DNA from: Bugulina stolonifera
Lineage: Eukaryota > Bryozoa > Gymnolaemata > Cheilostomatida > Bugulidae
Direction: 5' to 3'
DNA length: 64,000 nucleotides
NCBI GenBank assembly: GCA_935421135.1
Contig: OW285190.1
Span: 3,596,001 to 3,660,000 of the forward strand
The notes under the pieces were generated by a model that did no database searches, had not been told where the DNA came from, and saw only the letters and a program-made list of their open reading frames with translations. This document shows positions 57,216 through 64,000 of the stretch, one piece after another (positions within the stretch are counted from its first letter, which is position 1; each line of letters starts with the position of its first letter). The position numbers and the translations under genes were made by a program.

Positions 57216-58089
57216 TTGGAAACTGGGTAGCCAAGTACAATGTACATGGCACAATTCTAACTTATACTGAAGTGGTTTGAACATCTGCTGCACTATTCTG
57301 GTAGAACTCTGGCATAGATGTAGATGTAGATGGCTCCACTGGACGTGCAAGCTGCTGTGTTCAATAACGAAAGCTATATGAACAGCTAGCTTTATAGCTC
57401 ATACTTATTGTAAAGGCAAACATCTCTATGATAATATATTACTATTAGTAGTTGATAAATTTATATCATTGTCTACTGCTTTGCAGTGTGTGATCTTTAC
57501 CACGATACTTCCAAACACCCTTATTGCTATAACTTCATTCATCTTAATATATGAGCTCTTGAATTGCAAGGAGAATCAGTCAAGACCCGGTGATACATCT
57601 GCTGCTTTATGGTGCAAAAGCTGCCGCCTAGTAGTAGGGCTCAGGATTTCATGCAGGAAATTCAGGTTGATGCATGTACCTGCAACGGTCATTAGTAGTG
57701 TTAGCAAGGTCATCCAACCTTATAATGCTCTTGTGCTACCTGGCTGCTATGGCCCCTTCCCACCCCAAATCAAGAAAAAAGCAGATCTCTGTAAACTACT
57801 GCTTTCTTATCTGGGATTAATAGTTGTGTGTAAAGCTGATAAGCATTTGCTCCACAAAGTCCACAGAATTGTATCCTTTAGCTAAGCCAAATAATCAGAC
57901 AAAAATATTAAGAGTTTTATTTAAACTAAGATCTAGAGAATGTTTGCTCTAGCTTAGCTAACGTAATCAGCACCTAAGTAAACAGACTTGTTGACTATCA
58001 GTAGCCAAATAACTAATGGATAATTTTGATTAGAGCATTTGTTAGTATTCTACAAACTACACAAGTTGTACGCTCTGAGGGCTGACAAC

Positions 58090-61000
58090 ATGAAGAGGGC
58101 TATACATGTACTTTTTTTCTTCCTCTGTGTCATCACAGTGACCTCTGCTCAGCAGGAGGTTCATCTAAACACTAGACTTGGAGATATAACAGGACTCTCT
58201 GAAGATGTCAATGGAACAGAAGTACACAAGTATTTAGGTGAGTTATAAGCTAGTGAGTATCTTTTAGTCACACAATTTACTAAACTGCTCTAAATACACA
58301 GTATATAATGGCATCTTCACCACATTATCATAGGAGTACCGTATGCAAAGCCACCTACAGGTGATTTGAGATTTGCCAAGCCTGAGATTCACGGTTCATT
58401 CGCTGGTGGAAAGTTGAATGGGACTGCATTAGGCCACATGTGCTACCAGGCTGGTCCATCCGGTTTTGTTGGTAGTGAAGACTGCTTATTCCTCAATATA
58501 TACACACCGGCATCGACATCAAAGAAGGTAAGTTAAGATAAATACAATGTACTTTAACTGTATTCAAATGCCTTCCAGTATAATGATACCGTGCCCACCA
58601 GGTACATACTGATGTTATATTCACCAACATTTGTCTACAGATGTTGCATGCACCTGCATACTGTTGTCACAATCACCTGCATACTGATGACATATTCACT
58701 TGCATACTAATGTCACAATCACCTGCATAGGCCTACGGATGTCATTATCAATCACCTGCATACTAATGGCTAATGTCATACTCAGCAGCATACTGATGTC
58801 ACTTGTGTAATGATGTCATAATCACCTGTATACTAGTGCTATATTTAACTACGCGCTAACGTCATAATCACCTGCATACGGATGTCACATTTCACCTACA
58901 CACCAATGGTATAATCACCTGCAAACTGATGCCATAACCACCTGTATACCGATTTCATCCTTTTGTATTGTTCTAGAGTGTTCTTATTTGGATCCATGGA
59001 GGAGGATTCACACAAGGCTCTGGAGGACTTTATGATCCAACAAACATTGTAGCTCTTGAAAATGTTGTAGTTATCACCATCAACTATCGCTTAGGAGCTT
59101 TTGGCTTCCTCTCCACAGGGGATAGCAGACTTCCAGGGAATTATGGGTTGTGGGATCAAAGACTTGCTATTCAGTGGGTCAAAGATAACATAGATGACTA
59201 TGGAGGTGATTCAGACAGCATCACACTGTTTGGAGAGTCAGCAGGTGGTATGTCTGCCGGGTTCCACATGCTTTCACCTGTCAACAATAATTCATTATTC
59301 CAAAGAGTTATCACAGAGAGCGGGTCAGGGTTGGGTGTGGCAGCATTTGTCAGTGATCCATTTAAAATACTTGAACCTGTCCTTAAGTCGTTAAACTGTC
59401 CTTTGGATGACAGCTTAAAAAGTTGTTTAGGGAGAAAAGATATTAAGGAGTTGCTAAATTCCGCCATTCCGAGTACCACTACACTCTTTAACCCAGTGAT
59501 AGACAACGATTACCTCCACGTTGATATTCCCCAAATTATTGACAGCTTTACTCGTCACGGTGCCTCTCCTGAAACAGCTGCAATGGTTGGTAACTTTGGA
59601 AGTTATGATTTGCTGAGTGGATGGAATGACCAGGAAGGTCTTTTTTTAATTGGCGCTCTTCCACCAATGGTTCCGTTCGTTAACTCCACCATTTTCCATC
59701 AGGGACTCGCGTCTGAGCTTCTTGCTAAACTGCTTCAAGTTTTCCCTTTCACTCAGTCCGGAGCATTGTATGATAATCAGTACAATGATCTGATCATAGA
59801 TCTCTTCACCGAATTCTACATGAATAGCCCTGACAAACTCAACAGTGATGGGAGGTCAATGGAGGACAAACGGTTAGAGATATTCACACAGATTGCAGGT
59901 TGGTGGTAAAACGGCAGTGGTGAACCACGATCTATTGCGATTTCAGTGCATGGGCAATAAAACACAATAAAGGGACGTGGCATCTGTACAATACTCGGCA
60001 GTATTGCTTTCAATAGCTGCAAAATATAAAACTGTACATGGTTATAAATTTTAGGTGACATACTGCTAGTGTTACCCACAATTCAACAACTTCAGCTGCA
60101 CAGTGCCTTGTCAAACAAGAACACATTTGCCTATGAATTTACCAACAAAAGAAATGGTCCTGGACTATTTGACGAAGGCCCTGATTGGTTGAGGACAGGA
60201 GCAGATCATGGAGATGAGCTTTCATTTGTGTTTGGATTTAGACAAGCCAGTAAGTTATGGCGCTATCTCTGGGCACAAAGTATTTGTTGTGCATAATTGG
60301 CAGCCACCTTGAACTGCAATAATATGCTTTAGTTATCGGACACGTATGAGTAAAGTTGTAGTTCCAAAACAAATGTATCTGACAGGCCTACAATAAATTG
60401 CTACAGCTGAATGGTTATTAGGTAAATCGTTTTGACTAACAGTGTAGATCGGACGGACGGACAGCTTTACAGTCCGACCTGCCATGCAGTGCATGACAGC
60501 GGCAATGTCGAGTCATACGTACCTCCAAAGCTGTGTGCGCGCAGGCTCTGTGTCGGTCACGGTGATGCCTCCTTCCCTTGACGACATCGGTCGCCTCGTG
60601 CAGTGGTTGACATGCAAGCCGCTGCATCGCGTGAGACAGGGATGTCCTGCTTGTCACCAGACGCAAGTCTGGTGCGCTAGGTCGGTCATGCAGTTGGGTC
60701 CCGGCGGCGGCGTGTTTCTCAGTCCCGCACGCGGCTGCCGGCTTCTCGTAAAGCACACGTACTCGCCCGCCGTGTGTGCTGGCAGTGCCGTGTGTGTGTG
60801 TGTCTGGCTGGAGGGGCGGCGTGTGTGCACGCTTCCCTTGAGACACGCGCGCACACGGCCTTGGTTTGCTCACTTCAACATGTTTACAGTACAATATAAT
60901 ACTGACTGACGGAGCGAGAGGCAGTCAAGAGTGAGCAGGAGAGAGATGGCGTGGATGTATTATTGATCAAATTGGGGTCATGGGTTGCTCAAGTCCTCAC

Positions 61001-63477
61001 ACCTCTCTGTATGGAGCCGCTCGCACGTTCGGTGCGTCGTCTGCCGCCTGAGATGGTCTCGGGCCAGGCCGGCCGGTGGACACTTTACTCATCCATGAGT
61101 CGCCTTCTAGCCGCTACACACAACGACACCGGGGAATAGTATGCATATGTTACTCTAATCTTCTTTGATGTTATAAACTGACTTAGTAAATACATGTATC
61201 TTCAAAGTTATGCTTAGTCCACAAAGTTTTATACAGGGTCTGTGCCAAATATGTCCTAAGCAGTGTGGTTATACGGGAATATACTGTGTGTAACCGTCTC
61301 AATTTTAGTGGTTATACGGCCAGCAGGTGTGTACCCTCATTTTAATAGCTAGTTTTAACTATACAATGACTGTGGACCTGATAGCGTTGTGAAAGAGTGC
61401 TCGATTGTCATTCATAGGGATACGGGTTCAATCTCACTATAGCATAGTTTTTTTTCCTTTTAGTAATTCACTAATTTCTTAGCTACTATAAGATTATTTG
61501 GATAGCTATACAATACCAATCCGTACGATTGCACGCACCGTGCACCCACTTCGAACACTGGTCCTAAGTATCAAAATAAGGTCAGTTACATGTACGAGAA
61601 TAATAATATGGTGTGTGTTGTGTTCTAATACTTCTAGTTTTGGCTGGATACAATGCTACTGATGCAGAGAAAGAACTTTCTAGAAGAATGATAAAACAGT
61701 GGGCTGACTTTGCTAGAACGGGGTAAATTATTACTATCTTGCATTACTGACCTTGACACTATTTATTCTTGTGCATATTACATAATATAAACAACATAGT
61801 TGGATCCGTACGATTTGTCAGGAACTAAACAACACTACGGAGGACTGTAGCATCCATGTAAAGGCATGTACATGTACATGTACATGAACATGTACATATA
61901 CATGTACATATAAATGTACATATACATGTACATGTACATGTACATGTACATGTACATGTACATGTACATGTACATGTACATGTACATGTATATGTACACG
62001 TACATGTACATTTATATGTACATGTACATATACATGTACATGTACATGTTCATGTACAGATGTCCATGTGCATAGTGTTTTCTTTAATCTGTACTGCACT
62101 TCAACACAGTACTGTAAAAATCGTATAAACTTGGTTTCTATAGCATTCTAATAATATGCTACAGTAAGTATAATAACATGCTACAGTAAGTATAATAATA
62201 TGCTACATTAGGTATAATAATATGCTACAGTAAGTATAATAACATGCTACAGTAAGTATAATAATATGCTACAGTAAGTATAATAACATGCTACAGTAAG
62301 TATAATAACATGCTACAGTAAGTATAATAACATGCTACAGTAAGTATAATAATATGCTACATTAGGTATAATAATATGCTACAGTAAGTATAATAACATG
62401 CTACAGTAAGTATAATAACATGCTACAGTAAGTATAATAATATGCTACAGTAAGTATAATAATATGCTACAGTAAGTATAATAATATGCTACATTAGGTA
62501 TAATAATATGCTACAGTAAGTATAATAATATGCTACAGTAAGTATAATAACATGCTACATTAGGTATAATAATATGCTAGCGCACATGGATCATGTGCGC
62601 TAGCATTCTCTGCACCATGTAAACCTACATCTTGGCAACTTCTAAATGCAAGTGCTGTATTATTTTCATAGTTTAGTACTGAAGTCCACAAATCAATCCC
62701 CACTCTCCGAAATGCAAGGACTGTGAATGTGAAATATGAGCAAGGTATACTGCTTTGTAAATACGCTATTTGGTAATTACTAGTTACAACATTGCAAACT
62801 TGTGTATCGTTTAGCAACCCCTCTACTGTGGACTATAAAAAGTTTGAATATCCACGTGACCAGTCCTACACACAACTAAAGACAGGACAGCCTGAGATCC
62901 TCACATTCCCCTACAACAGTAAGGAGAGACTCCTATCCTCCGTAATCTCTGCTCTGGTACAGGGTGAAAAGATTGTCCAATCAACAACCAGCACTGGGAC
63001 AACCACCGCTGGCACCACTGATGAGATATGTGCTAATGCGACCAGTAAGTATATCATTCCATTAGTACACATGTACTTGTGCTTGCATGCACATCACTGC
63101 TATCACTGTGTGTATTTATGTTATTATAGTTTAAAAATAAATGTTAAAAAGTCTGGAGATATCTGACAGGAACTGAAGGAAATAGGTTGGATTAGTTGTG
63201 ATTGGGTAATTCCAGTTGGTGTGCTCAATAACACAAATGTACATGGAGAAGACAATAACTGTTTTAAACTTGTAAACTTTACAATTTTTCTCGAGTTTTC
63301 TCCTCTGTATTTGCAGACGACTATCTGAATGGAATGTTGAGTCTCACTCCACAGGAAGCAGACAAGGCCATCACAGCGACACTAGTAGTTGCTGTACTAC
63401 TAGCAGCACTTTGTATCATCTTTATCATATCTGTTGTACATCTCAAGTTAAAGATGGCAAGAAACAAGAGGAGATAA
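58090..63477 (+). CDS. CE-4: membrane-anchored type-B carboxylesterase/cholinesterase-like protein
   Basis: My seven-exon model is 58090-58237, 58334-58527, 58977-59898, 60055-60249, 61638-61722, 62815-63044, 63317-63477, giving 644 residues with consistent GT-AG sites and phases. It has a signal peptide (about 1-20), a HGGG oxyanion segment, nucleophile Ser202 in GESAG, acid in NDQEG (about 333) and base His in GADHG. A shorter Ser/Thr stalk (TSTGTTTAGTT) and one membrane helix ending in a basic tail follow. It is closest to CE-3, and the stalk and cytoplasmic tail differ clearly from CE-1 and CE-2. Introns 4 and 5 are enlarged by repeats. It is the intact guide to what CE-3 looked like. Confidence 0.9.
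58590..58960 (+). repeat. irregular minisatellite in CE-4 intron 2
   Basis: Variants of ATCACCTGCATACTGATGTC recur about 12 times at uneven spacing. It is absent from the matching CE-3 intron (52361-52470), so it expanded after the duplication or was lost there. Confidence 0.8.
60440..61139. other. GC-rich island in CE-4 intron 4
   Basis: About 700 bp of GC- and CpG-rich sequence lies within an AT-rich intron that is only 315 bp in CE-3. It has long ORFs on both strands with no recognisable protein. It is probably an inserted repeat or foreign segment. No ends were identified. Confidence 0.55.
61280..61450 (+). mobile_element. repeat with tRNA-derived SINE module
   Basis: The first half is related to 39220-39300 in inverted orientation. 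The second half has a tRNA-like segment ending in B-box-like GGTTCAATCTC, preceded by TGCTCGATTGTCATTCA. Confidence 0.45.
61866..62060. repeat. (TACATG)n microsatellite
   Basis: A nearly continuous six-base repeat with a few substitutions lies in CE-4 intron 5. It is self-complementary (ACATGT). Confidence 0.95.
62149..62575 (+). repeat. 22-bp minisatellite, ~19 copies
   Basis: Units of AGTATAATAAYATGCTACAG-type sequence occur in two main variants (ATATG and ACATG; CAGTAAG and CATTAGG). It lies in CE-4 intron 5. Confidence 0.95.
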
Positions 63478-64000
63478 TTGCTGATCGTAGTGGCAAATTT
63501 TGCTCCTAAATCTAAACAGTCTTTGCTCAAAATGCTACATCCTTTAGCAAGGAAATTTAACTGATTTTGAAGTCACACAGATATTAACACTTCTTCGTGA
63601 AAATTCAACCCCAAAACAGATTGTATATTATTTTTGTGATTTTGTAATCATGAAAGACGTTTTATGACTAACTGACAGCATCTCGATTATCACAACTTGG
63701 CGATCCATAAATTTTATCACTTCTAGTATGTAATACTCATGGAGACTGTGTGAGGTACCATTGTCTTGCAGGACTACCTTTTCCAACTTGTATTTGCTTG
63801 TACTCAATGTTATAAAGTACTAGTATAGCTTTTCAGTAAATAGCCAAGTCAATCAATAGTATTAATCCAGCTTTTGTTATCAAATTTAATGCATTCTATG
63901 TTTACATTACTCTACACAATACACATGTTAAAGTGGCATATTTAACCTTCATCAATTTAGTAGCTCACCTTCTAGCGATCTCTAAACTTGTATTTTACCC
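63478..64000. other. 3' flank of CE-4
   Basis: AT-rich sequence. No further gene or element is recognised. Confidence 0.6.

Larger units (their letters stand above)
55344..58089. other. intergenic region between CE-3 and CE-4
   Basis: It holds a duplicated CE-3 3' end fragment, a 20-bp minisatellite and the CE-4 promoter region. A 138-codon ORF at 57469-57885 shows no recognisable domain. Confidence 0.55.

Noticed and set aside
57469..57885. 138-codon ORF upstream of CE-4
   Set aside because: No domain, signal, splice support or similarity is recognised. The length is possible by chance.
60436..60909. Long ORFs on both strands in the GC-rich island
   Set aside because: GC-rich composition reduces stops. 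The sequences are Arg/His/Cys-rich with no domain.
61818..62099. His/Val-rich ORF
   Set aside because: It is a translation of the TACATG microsatellite.

Overview
This is a nuclear DNA window from an invertebrate animal. The host genes have short spliceosomal introns (GT-AG, one GC-AG) and encode secreted or membrane esterases. Much of the rest is mobile DNA: Ty3/gypsy elements, a Polinton/Maverick-like element, LINE remnants, MITEs and tRNA-derived SINEs. The many short ACATGT-type repeats and compact introns make a sponge or similar early-branching marine animal my best guess, but nothing here proves the species.

Left part (1-12604). The window opens inside a Ty3/gypsy element (Gypsy-A). 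Its pol carries one in-frame stop, and a three-zinc-knuckle protein is encoded downstream of pol. A complete, apparently very young Ty3/gypsy element (Gypsy-B, 5165-11073) follows. It has identical 162-bp LTRs, a 5-bp AAGAC target duplication, gag and pol in one frame separated by a UGA in a readthrough-type context, and a third ORF that looks like an SGNH/GDSL-type hydrolase domain. In both elements a GTAAGT lies in the LTR (complete in B, inferred in A) and a splice-acceptor-like site lies just before the third ORF, so env-like expression from a spliced RNA is likely.

Middle left (12605-22178). A compact Polinton/Maverick-like element (12611-22172) has ~555-bp GC-rich terminal inverted repeats beginning AG and a perfect 6-bp duplication GTTAGG. 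I find only two genes. One is a protein-primed family-B DNA polymerase (leftward, four exons, one frameshift). The other, divergently transcribed, is a two-exon gene for a charged protein with two similar modules that may bind single-stranded DNA. No integrase, packaging ATPase, protease or capsid gene is visible. A palindromic minisatellite lies between the two genes.

Right part (22179-64000). Four tandem type-B carboxylesterase/cholinesterase-like genes (CE-1 to CE-4) run rightward. Each has seven exons with conserved phases, and each encodes a signal peptide, an alpha/beta hydrolase domain with a Ser-Glu-His triad, a Thr-rich stalk and one C-terminal membrane segment. CE-1 and CE-2 form one pair, CE-3 and CE-4 another. 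CE-1, CE-2 and CE-4 read as intact. CE-3 is cut inside exon 1 by a leftward Ty3/gypsy element (Gypsy-C, 35233-52018), and the pol gene of that element is itself split by a 12.35-kb insertion with terminal inverted repeats (35887-48236). The insertion carries subterminal AAATGAGGAC motifs, a multi-exon gene fragment with a tyrosine-recombinase-like C-terminus, and older repeats. The result is a three-level nest inside a host gene.
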